Origin: Hyphomicrobiales bacterium 4NK60-0047b | GTDB lineage: Bacteria; Pseudomonadota; Alphaproteobacteria; Rhizobiales; HXMU1428-3 | Direction of reading: 5' to 3' | Length of the DNA: 64,000 nt | Assembly: GCA_040367435.1 (NCBI GenBank) | Contig: BAABWY010000003.1 | Coordinates: forward strand, 62,001-126,000 | The notes under the pieces: generated by a model | Databases searched by the model: none | The model's input: the letters and a program-made list of their open reading frames with translations, nothing else | What the model was told of the DNA's origin: nothing | Shown here: positions 1 through 8,019 of the stretch, one piece after another | How positions within the stretch are numbered: the first letter of the stretch is position 1 | Layout: each line of letters begins with the position of its first letter | Position numbers and translations under genes: made by a program

Positions 1-155
1 CTTCACTAAAGAATTTGGTTATTACTGATAGTATTCAACCAACTGAAGCGGTTCGTGCGGCTCACAATATTCGTGTCATATCAATTTCAACACTCATTGG
101 CGAAGCGATAGCCAGAACATCCGGTGAAAAGTCTGTTTCAAGTTTGTTTGAGTGA
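1..155 (+). CDS. prs: Ribose-phosphate pyrophosphokinase, C-terminal end (partial)
   Basis: The window opens inside this gene; the last 50 codons are visible, ending in a TGA at 153-155. The reading ends with [19 protein letters not shown], and [12 protein letters not shown] precedes it, which is the C-terminal pattern of bacterial PRPP synthetase. The enzyme makes PRPP from ribose 5-phosphate and ATP in the cytoplasm, feeding purine, pyrimidine, histidine and tryptophan synthesis. A strong terminator follows 27 bases later. The start and catalytic region lie outside the window, so only the identity of the tail is supported. Confidence 0.85.
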   Translation, partial: SLKNLVITDSIQPTEAVRAAHNIRVISISTLIGEAIARTSGEKSVSSLFE

Positions 156-181
156 TTGGTTCATTTTTAAAACGTTCCAAC

Positions 182-212
182 AAAAAAGGGCCCGAAAATC
201 GGGCCCTTTTTT
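182..212. terminator. Bidirectional intrinsic terminator between prs and the ketosynthase gene
   Basis: An A-run, a GC-rich stem (GGGCCCGA paired with TCGGGCCC) and a T-run form a symmetric hairpin. It can end transcription of prs on the plus strand and of the convergent NodE-like gene on the minus strand. Confidence 0.9.
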
Positions 213-238
213 GTTATCTATTTTTGATTACCTTTGAA

Positions 239-1474
239 TTAGGCAGGTGATGGTCCAAAGACAAGCACTGCATTCAAGCCGCCAAAAGCGAAGCTATTTG
301 ACATAGTGTAATTTACTTCTGATGAGCGGCCTTCATTTGGAATGTAATCAAGATCACATTCATCGCCAGGCTCATCAAAACCTACTGTTGCTGGTAAATA
401 ATTATCTTCCATAGCTTTCAGACACGCAACCGCTTCAATACCGCCGCCAGCGCCCAATGCATGACCATGCATGGATTTGGTTGATGAAATAGGCGTATCT
501 TTCGCACTATTGCCAAAAACGCGTTTAATTGAACGAGTTTCATTGATGTCGTTAACAACCGTCGCTGTGCCATGTGCGTTGATATAATCAATATCACTTG
601 GAGAGAGGTCTGCATCTTTCAATGCTAAATCCATTGCGCCAGCTGTTCCATCAATATCTGGGTTGACCATGTCAGCTGCATCAGCTGTCATGCCAAAGCC
701 TTTGACTTCAGCTAAAATATTCGCGCCGCGCTCTTTAGCGTGCTCATATTCTTCTAGCATCAGGATGCCTGCACCTTCAGCTAAAACTGTACCGTTGCGG
801 TGTTTAGAAAAAGGATAAAGACCGACAGGGCTAAGAACACGCATACCTTGCCACGCTCTTGTTGTGCCCCAAGCTAATGAAGCTTCAGCCGCACCGCCCA
901 GACCAAAATCAACCATTCCAGATTTAATCATGTTGTAAACAAGACCGATGGAGTGAGTTGCGGTTGAGCATGCGCTTACAACACCAAAACAAGGACCTTT
1001 GATGCCATATTCAATTGAGATATGTGCTGGACCTGATGAACCAATGGTTTTTAGCAGTGTTAGCGGATGGGTTGCCCGTTTTTTTAGCTCAAAAAGACCA
1101 CGATAGCTGTCTTCCAGGGTATTGATACCACCAACACCAGATCCGATGATGGCAGCTGCACGCATACCGTCTTCCGGGGATAGTGGCATTTCCATACCAG
1201 ATTGTTTAACAGCTTCTCGTGCTGCTATGCCAGCAAATTGAGAATATCGATCGGCCATGAGGAATTGCTTTGTCAGCCCCTCTTCTTTTGGATCGAAATC
1301 TTTTACTTCGCCAGCTATTTTGATTTGCAGGTCTTCTGTATTGTAGGTTTTAGCGTCTTCAATACCGCATTCATGGTTTTTGATACCAGACCAGAATTTG
1401 TCAGTACCTATGCCAAGAGACGATACAACGCCAGTCCCAGTTACAACGACACGCCTTGTTTGTTGATTACTCAT
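239..1474 (-). CDS. NodE/FabF-like beta-ketoacyl-ACP synthase
   Basis: A 411-residue condensing enzyme of the KAS II type, which elongates an acyl chain on an acyl carrier protein with malonyl-ACP. The catalytic Cys is C169 in VVSACSTATH, and the two active-site histidines are H301 (NAHGTAT) and H338 (KSMHGHALGAGG), with K333 before the second. Several blocks (INETRSIKRVFG, the SSTKS-H-H region, CDLDYIPN) resemble rhizobial NodE more than housekeeping FabF. The NodF-like ACP gene lies 110 bases upstream on the same strand, so the two probably form an operon. The substrate cannot be read from sequence; a VLCFA or lipid-A-modifying FabF is the main alternative. No strong ribosome-binding site precedes the start, and a hairpin (1486-1505) sits just upstream. 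Confidence 0.88.
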   Translation of the reverse strand: MSNQQTRRVVVTGTGVVSSLGIGTDKFWSGIKNHECGIEDAKTYNTEDLQIKIAGEVKDFDPKEEGLTKQFLMADRYSQFAGIAAREAVKQSGMEMPLSPEDGMRAAAIIGSGVGGINTLEDSYRGLFELKKRATHPLTLLKTIGSSGPAHISIEYGIKGPCFGVVSACSTATHSIGLVYNMIKSGMVDFGLGGAAEASLAWGTTRAWQGMRVLSPVGLYPFSKHRNGTVLAEGAGILMLEEYEHAKERGANILAEVKGFGMTADAADMVNPDIDGTAGAMDLALKDADLSPSDIDYINAHGTATVVNDINETRSIKRVFGNSAKDTPISSTKSMHGHALGAGGGIEAVACLKAMEDNYLPATVGFDEPGDECDLDYIPNEGRSSEVNYTMSNSFAFGGLNAVLVFGPSPA

Positions 1475-1485
1475 TCAATTTTTAA

Positions 1486-1505
1486 GGACTTAAAAATTTA
1501 AGTCC
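1486..1505 (-). promoter_or_regulatory. Intercistronic hairpin before the ketosynthase start
   Basis: A near-perfect palindrome with GGACTTAAA and TTTAAGTCC arms lies in the gap between the ACP and ketosynthase genes, 11 bases before the ketosynthase ATG. In mRNA it would form a hairpin over the region where a ribosome-binding site is expected, so it may tune translation or mark a processing site. Function is inferred from position only. Confidence 0.4.
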
Positions 1506-1584
1506 CTTAAAACCTTTCTACTCGAAAAAAGATAAAACTCGTTTATAGCCTCGTTTGCAGCAGTTTCCTGCTTTGCCCGAACTA

Positions 1585-1836
1585 TTAGCCGTTAGCAGCG
1601 ACGAGTTCTTTAACTTTATCAACTACGGAGCCCACAGTTTTAAAGTCTTCAACTTCTTCATTGGCGTTGTATGGAATTTCAATACCGAATGTATCTTCGA
1701 TATCAAAAACAATAACAGCCAGGTCAAGTGACTCGATATCAAGTTCACTTAATGGTGTTTCCATCGGAATTGTTTCCGGTGGTTCTTTCATATTTTTTTT
1801 CAAAATATCAATAATTTTTTGTGCCACATCTTCCAT
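1585..1836 (-). CDS. NodF/AcpXL-like acyl carrier protein
   Basis: An 83-residue acidic protein with the acyl carrier fold. The phosphopantetheine serine is S36 in the sequence LDIESLDL, where the usual Asp before the Ser is Glu. The following stretch IVFDIEDTFGIEIP matches the second helix of specialised carriers such as NodF or AcpXL. It would carry acyl chains for the ketosynthase just downstream. A good ribosome-binding site (AAGGAGAG) precedes the ATG. Upstream lie three copies of a 14-bp repeat. Housekeeping AcpP is unlikely, because no fabD, fabG or fabF cluster surrounds it and the serine motif is atypical. Confidence 0.88.
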   Translation of the reverse strand: MEDVAQKIIDILKKNMKEPPETIPMETPLSELDIESLDLAVIVFDIEDTFGIEIPYNANEEVEDFKTVGSVVDKVKELVAANG

Positions 1837-1854
1837 ATGCCGCTCTCCTTCATT

Positions 1855-1901
1855 CGCAACATTTGCATCTTACGCAACATTTGCATCCGCAACATTTGCA
1901 T
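1855..1901 (-). repeat. Three 14-bp direct repeats in the ACP leader
   Basis: The 14-mer CGCAACATTTGCAT occurs three times, at 1855-1868, 1873-1886 and 1888-1901 (plus-strand reading), immediately upstream of the ACP ribosome-binding site. Spacing is uneven (18 and 15 bases). The copies could be regulator-binding sites or a slippage-generated leader repeat. Confidence 0.6.
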
Positions 1902-2203
1902 CATTTGAGCAAATAAAAATATTACTCTTAAATGTAAGTGCTAAATTAGACCCTCGAAAAGCGCAAGAAAACTTTTAGAATAACGTTAAAATGCGTTTTG
2001 ATAGTCGGTTTTGGGTTTAAGTTTTATAGCAATATATATGATCCTTTAATGTGCTATTAACGCGCACGCCACTCACACATTTAAGGGGAACAAATTTCAT
2101 GCTATTATGAATTTCATATAGTGTGTTGCTTCCTCTTTGAACAGGCCTAAATTACCTGATCATTGTTCAACATCTCCCACTTGGCTGGCAAAAGGCGCAT
2201 AAA

Positions 2204-3898
2204 ATGGAAAAAAAATCAAGCATCAACAACACAAATTCTGAATTTCCGTGGCAAAAATGTTACCCTGAAGGAGTGGATTGGGCTGGAGAATTTGTTGGAA
2301 AACCTCATTTTCACCTGTTAGATCAATCGGTTAAGGCCTATAGCTCTTTAATCTGCACATCATTTCTTGGGAAAGACATTACTTATCAGGAAATTGGTAC
2401 AAGAGTTGATAAATTGGCCGCTGGTCTCCAGAAACTTGGGATTGGCAAGGGAGACAAGGTCGGTTTATTCCTCCCAAACAGCCCTACTTATGTGTGCTTT
2501 TATTTTGCCATCCTAAAGACAGGTGCAACAGTTGTTAACTATAATCCTCTTTATACAGTTGAGGAGCTATCTTTCCAGGTCAAAAATAGTGAAACCAGTC
2601 TTATGGTCACCCTAGATTTGGAACTGTTATTTGATAAATGCGAAGCACTTATGGTTAATAATGTATTAAACCGTACAATTGTCGCTTCTTTTCCCTCTTT
2701 ATTACCTCCAGTTAAATCTCTGCTTTTTAAGCTCTTTAAAGGAAAAGATCTGGCCAAAATTTCAGCATCTTCTCAGGCTGATAAGTGTATTTTCGAAGAG
2801 GATTTACTTGAAACCAAGGCTTCCTTTTCCCCTGTTGAGATTACTCCTGAAACTGATATTGCTGTTCTTCAATATACGGGTGGTACGACGGGGCGCCCGA
2901 AAGGTGCGATGCTCACTCATAAGAATATTTCCATTCAAACAGAACAAATCATGCGGGCCTGCCTCACATTACGTAGAGGTGAAGAGGTCACGATGGGTAT
3001 TTTGCCATTTTTCCATGTGTTTGCCATGACGGTGGTTCTTAATTTAGGAATTGGGATTGGTGCGCGTTTGCTCCTAATGCCTAAATTTGAAATGAAAGAT
3101 GCTTTAAAGCTCATGTTGAAAGAGCGCCCTACTTTAATGCCAGGTGTGCCGACGCTCTTTAATGCTCTTTGTAATTTAGACAAAGCTCCTATTGAGGAGT
3201 TGAAACATTTAAGGCTATGTATTTCTGGTGGAGCCCCTCTTCCGCCTGATTTAATTGATGAATTTGCACAAATATGCCCGGCAACTTTGGTTGAGGGCTA
3301 TGGCCTTTCTGAAACGTCTCCTGTTTTGACGTGCAATCCACCAACTGGGGTGATGAAGCCTGGCTCTATCGGTATTCCTTTGCCAAATACCATTATCTCT
3401 ATTCGCTCGCTTGAAGACCCTTCCATTGAGATGCCACTTGGAGAAAAAGGTGAAATTTGCGCGACTGGCCCTCAAGTCATGCCAGGCTACTGGAATGCAA
3501 AGGAAGAAACAGACAATGTCTTTGTTGGAGACTTTTTTAGAACCGGTGACATTGGCTACATTGACGACGATGGCTACACATTCATCGTTGACCGGCTAAA
3601 AGACCTGATTATTTCTTCAGGTTACAATATTTATCCACGACATGTTGAGGATGCGATTTACAAACATGAGGCTGTTGAAGAAGTGACTGTCATTGGAGTG
3701 CCTGATGACTATAGAGGGGAAGCACCTAAAGCCTTTGTGAAATTAAAAGAAGGTCGTTCTTTATCTGCCGATGACCTTTTGGACTTTTTAAAAGACAAAT
3801 TGACTAAAATTGAATTACCTGAAGTTATTGAGTTTAGACAAGAGCTTCCCAAAACGATGGTTGGTAAACTGTCAAAGAAAGAACTCAGGGATGATTAA
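2204..3898 (+). CDS. fadD: Long-chain fatty acid--CoA ligase (FadD type)
   Basis: A 564-residue member of the AMP-forming acyl-CoA synthetase family, which activates free fatty acids to acyl-CoA with ATP for beta-oxidation or lipid synthesis. The AMP-binding loop YTGGTTGRPKG is at residues 224-234, the adenylate motif YGLSETSP at 366-373, the RTGD hinge near 446, and GYNIYPRHVE at 473-482. The C-terminal GKLSKKELR contains the expected catalytic lysine region. Full length for FadD. It is transcribed divergently from the NodF/NodE-like pair and lies near fadE-fadJ-fadI. A possible in-frame alternative start was not seen. Confidence 0.92.
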   Translation: MEKKSSINNTNSEFPWQKCYPEGVDWAGEFVGKPHFHLLDQSVKAYSSLICTSFLGKDITYQEIGTRVDKLAAGLQKLGIGKGDKVGLFLPNSPTYVCFYFAILKTGATVVNYNPLYTVEELSFQVKNSETSLMVTLDLELLFDKCEALMVNNVLNRTIVASFPSLLPPVKSLLFKLFKGKDLAKISASSQADKCIFEEDLLETKASFSPVEITPETDIAVLQYTGGTTGRPKGAMLTHKNISIQTEQIMRACLTLRRGEEVTMGILPFFHVFAMTVVLNLGIGIGARLLLMPKFEMKDALKLMLKERPTLMPGVPTLFNALCNLDKAPIEELKHLRLCISGGAPLPPDLIDEFAQICPATLVEGYGLSETSPVLTCNPPTGVMKPGSIGIPLPNTIISIRSLEDPSIEMPLGEKGEICATGPQVMPGYWNAKEETDNVFVGDFFRTGDIGYIDDDGYTFIVDRLKDLIISSGYNIYPRHVEDAIYKHEAVEEVTVIGVPDDYRGEAPKAFVKLKEGRSLSADDLLDFLKDKLTKIELPEVIEFRQELPKTMVGKLSKKELRDD

Positions 3899-3943
3899 GC
3901 GCTAATTGATTTATAGCTCTAAAATGCAAAAATTTTTTAGTAA

Positions 3944-4492
3944 TTATTTTTCGGCACTTTTGTTATTTTCAAGACCGCTTACTTTTTTCCAAATATGTGT
4001 TTTGCAAATCGGTAATATGCTACTGCAGCCTTTAACTTCAAGCTTGTTTGCAGTGATTAAGCGGGCATGTCCTTGAAAGGCTTTTCCTTTTTCAGGGTCG
4101 TAAAGCCAACCTTTCCACATATTGTCCTGCACACGGCGCATTTTAAGCATAATTGAAATGCCAATGATTGGGCGCCCTCTCAATTTTCCATTTTTATTGA
4201 GTTTATCTGTTTGCGGCTTTCCTGCACGGTCAAGCGGCTGTTTTAGCCAAATGATCTCATTACACAAGCTTTCACCGCATGGTGTGACTTTTAAATGAGA
4301 TCTGCCTTGTTTGGTCAGCCAAACACCTTCAATAGCAGCGAGTTCTGCTGCCCCTTTTTCAGCTGTGTCTTTGCCAGCTGTGTCTTGGGCAAAAGCTGTT
4401 GAAGAACCAGCAACCATTACCAGACAAGAGAAAACTAGTGATGATACTACTAGTGACGATAGTGTGTGACCAAATTTAACAAGAACGCTCAT
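3944..4492 (-). CDS. DUF2147 family secreted protein
   Basis: A 182-residue exported protein with a long N-terminal hydrophobic segment and a likely signal peptidase site after AFA (about residue 35). The mature part has the DUF2147 pattern: GVWLTKQGRSHLKV, the paired cysteines in CGESLCNEIIWLK, RGRPIIGI, WKGWLYDPEKGKAF, and a C-terminal KGCSSILPICKTHIWKK. The four conserved cysteines probably form periplasmic disulfides. The molecular role of this family is not known to me. It lies 145 bases downstream of fadI on the same strand, and converges on fadD. A ribosome-binding site (GGAG) supports the start. Confidence 0.85.
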   Translation of the reverse strand: MSVLVKFGHTLSSLVVSSLVFSCLVMVAGSSTAFAQDTAGKDTAEKGAAELAAIEGVWLTKQGRSHLKVTPCGESLCNEIIWLKQPLDRAGKPQTDKLNKNGKLRGRPIIGISIMLKMRRVQDNMWKGWLYDPEKGKAFQGHARLITANKLEVKGCSSILPICKTHIWKKVSGLENNKSAEK

Positions 4493-4637
4493 TACAAACT
4501 CCGGACATAAAAATTCTCAAGAGAATATAGCACATGCCATTCTAAAATTGTCAATATGATGAAATTCACGCAATTAAATTATACATAGATTTAAAATCAA
4601 CAATGTTTACTAAATAATATTTGCTAAAAAATAGCGT

Positions 4638-5942
4638 TTATTCAACTTCCGGAGCGTCTTCAGGGCTTTTTAAAATGGCGGCAACCCCCATTCCGCCTGC
4701 TGTACAGATAGAAATAAGGCCTGTTTTTCCTTTAGTTTCACTCAGTTGTTTTGCTAAAAGCGAAACTATTCGAGCACCTGTTGCTGCAAAGGGGTGTCCA
4801 TAAGCAAGGCTTGAACCTTTCACATTAAGTTTACTGTGATCAATTGAGCCAAGCACTCCCTCCATGCCCAGAGCGGTTTTGCAATATTCATCACTTTCCC
4901 AAGCTTTTAAGGTTGATAGCACTTGAGCTGCAAAGGCTTCGTGGATTTCATAAAAATCAAAATCCTGGAGCTTCATGTTGTTTCGTTTAAGTAGGTTTGC
5001 CACCGCTACGGTTGGTGCCATGAGCAAGCCGTCCCCATTTACAAAATCAACCGCTGAGGTTTCAGCATCCACTAAGTAGGCCTGAACTTTATGTCCTTTT
5101 TCTTTTGCCCACTCATCAGATGAGAGAAGAACTGTTGAAGCGCCATCAGTTAACGGTGTGGAATTTGCTGCAGTTAATGTGCCCCTTGAAGATTTTTCAA
5201 AACTTGTTTTTAAAGTTGCTAATTTTGATAATTCCATGTCTGGGCGAATGTTATTGTCTTTAAAAACTCCTGCGCAGGGGATGAGGAGATCATCGTGGTA
5301 GCCTTCTTCATAAGCTTTCACTGCATTTTTATGGCTTTGGAAGGCAAGTTCATCTTGTTCACTTCTTGGGACTTGCCAAGTTTGTGCCATCAACTCGCAG
5401 TGGCCGCCCATTGAGAGGCCTGTGCGAGGTTCATTGGTGCTTGGTGGTTGCGGTGCCAATTCACCGAATGAAAAGCCTTTAAAAATTTTCAACTTGTCTT
5501 TAAAGGATCTGGCTCTGCTTAATTTGACTAACCTTAGAGCAAAGCGGCGCTTAAACACAACAGGTGCATCACTTACTGTGTCTGATCCCATAGCGATTGC
5601 GCTGTCACATTGGCCGATAGCAATTTTGGCTGCACTTCCCATTAAGGCTTGCAGGCTGGTTCCACACGCTTGCATCATTGTTGTGGCTGGCGTTGAAGGG
5701 GCTAGTTTTGAAGCCACCACAGCTTCTCTTGCCAAGTTCCAGTCTTTTGCATGAGTGACAACTGCACCGCCAACGACTTCATCTATATGTTCGCCGCTAA
5801 GGTTATATTGATCAACCAAACCATCAAGAGCTGTTCCTAACAGGTCTAAATTTGTTAAGTCTTGATATGCCGTGTTCGAGCGGCAAAACGGAGTTCTCAT
5901 GCCACCTAAGATTGCCACTGGCCTTACAGTTTGGTTTGCCAT
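4638..5942 (-). CDS. fadI: Acetyl-CoA C-acyltransferase (3-ketoacyl-CoA thiolase)
   Basis: A 434-residue thiolase that cleaves 3-ketoacyl-CoA to acetyl-CoA and a shortened acyl-CoA, the last step of beta-oxidation. The acyl-accepting cysteine is C93 in MQACGTS; the second half carries EIHEAFA, GHPFAATG (H383) and the final CTAGGMG (C413). The length and the inserted region around residues 130-170 fit the FadI branch rather than short PhaA-type thiolases. It starts 47 bases after fadJ with a clean AAGGAG ribosome-binding site, so fadE-fadJ-fadI is probably one transcript. Confidence 0.92.
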   Translation of the reverse strand: MANQTVRPVAILGGMRTPFCRSNTAYQDLTNLDLLGTALDGLVDQYNLSGEHIDEVVGGAVVTHAKDWNLAREAVVASKLAPSTPATTMMQACGTSLQALMGSAAKIAIGQCDSAIAMGSDTVSDAPVVFKRRFALRLVKLSRARSFKDKLKIFKGFSFGELAPQPPSTNEPRTGLSMGGHCELMAQTWQVPRSEQDELAFQSHKNAVKAYEEGYHDDLLIPCAGVFKDNNIRPDMELSKLATLKTSFEKSSRGTLTAANSTPLTDGASTVLLSSDEWAKEKGHKVQAYLVDAETSAVDFVNGDGLLMAPTVAVANLLKRNNMKLQDFDFYEIHEAFAAQVLSTLKAWESDEYCKTALGMEGVLGSIDHSKLNVKGSSLAYGHPFAATGARIVSLLAKQLSETKGKTGLISICTAGGMGVAAILKSPEDAPEVE

Positions 5943-5989
5943 TTTTAACTCCTTATCATTTCAAAATTTTGTGAAATGAGTGATTTCAA

Positions 5990-7960
5990 TTAATTTTCTT
6001 TGTGGTCCAAATAGTGAAGGGGTCCACCTCGGAACGGTGCGAAGCCGGTTCCGAAGATTATCCCTGCGTCTATCAAACCTCTGTTTGGTGCAATATTTTC
6101 TTCATCGCATTTTTCACATTCTGTCAGTAACGGCGAGATGAGTTCATCAGCCAGGGCTATGAGTTCAGCCTCTTCATAGTCTTCTTTATTCTTTTCTGGC
6201 TTGCCTTCATTCCAGACATAAAACCCTTCTCCGGTTTTCTTTCCTAATTTGCCTTGGGCAACCAGGCGTCCAAGCTTACTATTGTCAGCGTCTCCCAATT
6301 CAAGTGAATGAGAAACGTGTTTGGCGATATCAAGTCCCACTACATCGATTAATTCAATGGGCCCCATTGGCATGCCGAAATCTAATGCGGCCTGGTCAAT
6401 TTTTTCTGGTGGCACGCCTTCATCTAACTGACGCACAGATTCCATCATGTATGGTGCGAGCACACGGTTGACCAAGAAACCTTTGCATGATTTCACAATC
6501 AGCGGGAATTTGTTGATTTTGGTGACGAAAGCACAGCCCTTTTCAACTTCTTCTTTGCGAGACTTTGTTGATTGGACCACTTCGACTAATGGCATTTGTG
6601 CGACTGGGTTAAAGAAATGAATGCCGATTAGTCGCCCTTCATCTTGCATACCGCTTGCGATTTCTTCCAGTGAAAGCGAAGATGTGTTGGAGGCAAGAAC
6701 TGCTCCTGGTTTGATTTCTTTTTCTAGATTTTTGAAAAGCTCTTGCTTGATCTCTAGATTTTCAACAATAGCCTCGATGATAATATCAGCGCGCTTTACG
6801 CCTTTGCCTTCTGGGTCTGATGTTAATCTGGCAATAGCGGCTTCAACAGCCACCGGTTTTTTCAATCTTTTGCGAAATAGTTTTTTAGCACTTTTCTGAG
6901 CTTTGGTAATTTGCTCGACCGACATGTCTTGCAGGGTTACATCCATTCCGCAAACAACGCACCAGCTGGCGATATCTGCACCCATTGTGCCGGCGCCGAT
7001 AATGTGCGCCCTTAGTGGCTTATAGTCACTGTTTTTTGGCGCTAGTGCCTTCATCTCTTCAGAGAGATGAAAGACGCGGCGTAAATTTCTTGATGTATCT
7101 GAGACCATAAGGGGGGCAAATATTTTTTGCTCGGCTTTAAACATCTCAGCTTCTGAGCCACCATGGTTCTCAAATAATTCAATGAGTTTAAAGGGGGCTG
7201 GGTAATGATCTTCGCGCACTTTGGCTTTTGTCTTACTGCGCATTTGATTGGCTAGAAGTTTTCTCACCGGGCTTAGACGCATAATTTTAAATAAAAGGCT
7301 GTTACCGGCTTTTGACTTGCGTTTTTGCAGCACAGCTTTTCGAGCAGCCCAGCGCAGCTCAAGATGGCTTGGCACCAGTTGATCCACCAGGCCGTAAGCT
7401 TTAGCAACCGGGGCTTTGAGCATGCGCCCAGTGAGCATGGCTGTCATACCATTTAGGGGGCCTGCTAATCTAAGCATGCGCACAGTGCCATGAATGCCTG
7501 GAATGATACCTAGCTTTACCTCAGGCAAACCTACTCTTGTGCCTTCACTTCTTGTTGCTATGCGATAATGACATGCCATGGCCATTTCCAGGCCGCCACC
7601 TAAGCAAAAACCATTTATAGCTACGACAACTGGTACATTTAGATCTTCCATTCTTTGAAAAAGCTTTGTGCCATAGTCTGTGACTTCTTCCACTTTCTCG
7701 ACTGTATCAAGTTGCTCGAACTCTTTGATGTCTGCGCCAGCAATGAAATTATTTTTTTTACCTGAGATGATGACCAATCCAGCGATCTCATTTTTCAGTT
7801 TGCCGCGTTCGACCTCATCAATAATGGCTTCTAATTCTTTAAATGAGCGCTCGCCCAATGTGTTCATTGATTGGCCAGGACAATCAATGGTAGCCCAGGC
7901 TATTTTTTCAATGTCAGTTTCAAAAGACCAATTTTGTAAATTCTCAATATTGATATCCAT
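5990..7960 (-). CDS. fadJ: Enoyl-CoA hydratase / 3-hydroxyacyl-CoA dehydrogenase fusion
   Basis: A 656-residue bifunctional beta-oxidation enzyme. The N-terminal crotonase domain (about 1-290) shows the oxyanion region FIAGADIKEF and the catalytic stretch LPEVKLGIIPG. The middle NAD-binding domain opens with HIIGAGTMGADIASW, and the dehydrogenase signature GIHFFNPVAQMPLVEVV follows. The C-terminal 3HCDH domain ends in GTGFAPFRGGPLHYLD. It is shorter than the roughly 710 residues of E. coli FadJ but has all domains. The gene sits 59 bases after fadE. FadB is the alternative name; pairing with a FadI-type thiolase favours FadJ. Confidence 0.92.
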   Translation of the reverse strand: MDINIENLQNWSFETDIEKIAWATIDCPGQSMNTLGERSFKELEAIIDEVERGKLKNEIAGLVIISGKKNNFIAGADIKEFEQLDTVEKVEEVTDYGTKLFQRMEDLNVPVVVAINGFCLGGGLEMAMACHYRIATRSEGTRVGLPEVKLGIIPGIHGTVRMLRLAGPLNGMTAMLTGRMLKAPVAKAYGLVDQLVPSHLELRWAARKAVLQKRKSKAGNSLLFKIMRLSPVRKLLANQMRSKTKAKVREDHYPAPFKLIELFENHGGSEAEMFKAEQKIFAPLMVSDTSRNLRRVFHLSEEMKALAPKNSDYKPLRAHIIGAGTMGADIASWCVVCGMDVTLQDMSVEQITKAQKSAKKLFRKRLKKPVAVEAAIARLTSDPEGKGVKRADIIIEAIVENLEIKQELFKNLEKEIKPGAVLASNTSSLSLEEIASGMQDEGRLIGIHFFNPVAQMPLVEVVQSTKSRKEEVEKGCAFVTKINKFPLIVKSCKGFLVNRVLAPYMMESVRQLDEGVPPEKIDQAALDFGMPMGPIELIDVVGLDIAKHVSHSLELGDADNSKLGRLVAQGKLGKKTGEGFYVWNEGKPEKNKEDYEEAELIALADELISPLLTECEKCDEENIAPNRGLIDAGIIFGTGFAPFRGGPLHYLDHKEN

Positions 7961-8019
7961 TAGTCTTTACTCCATTATCTTTGCTCAATTAGCTTCGGCT
8001 CAGTTCGTTTAGACGCTGT

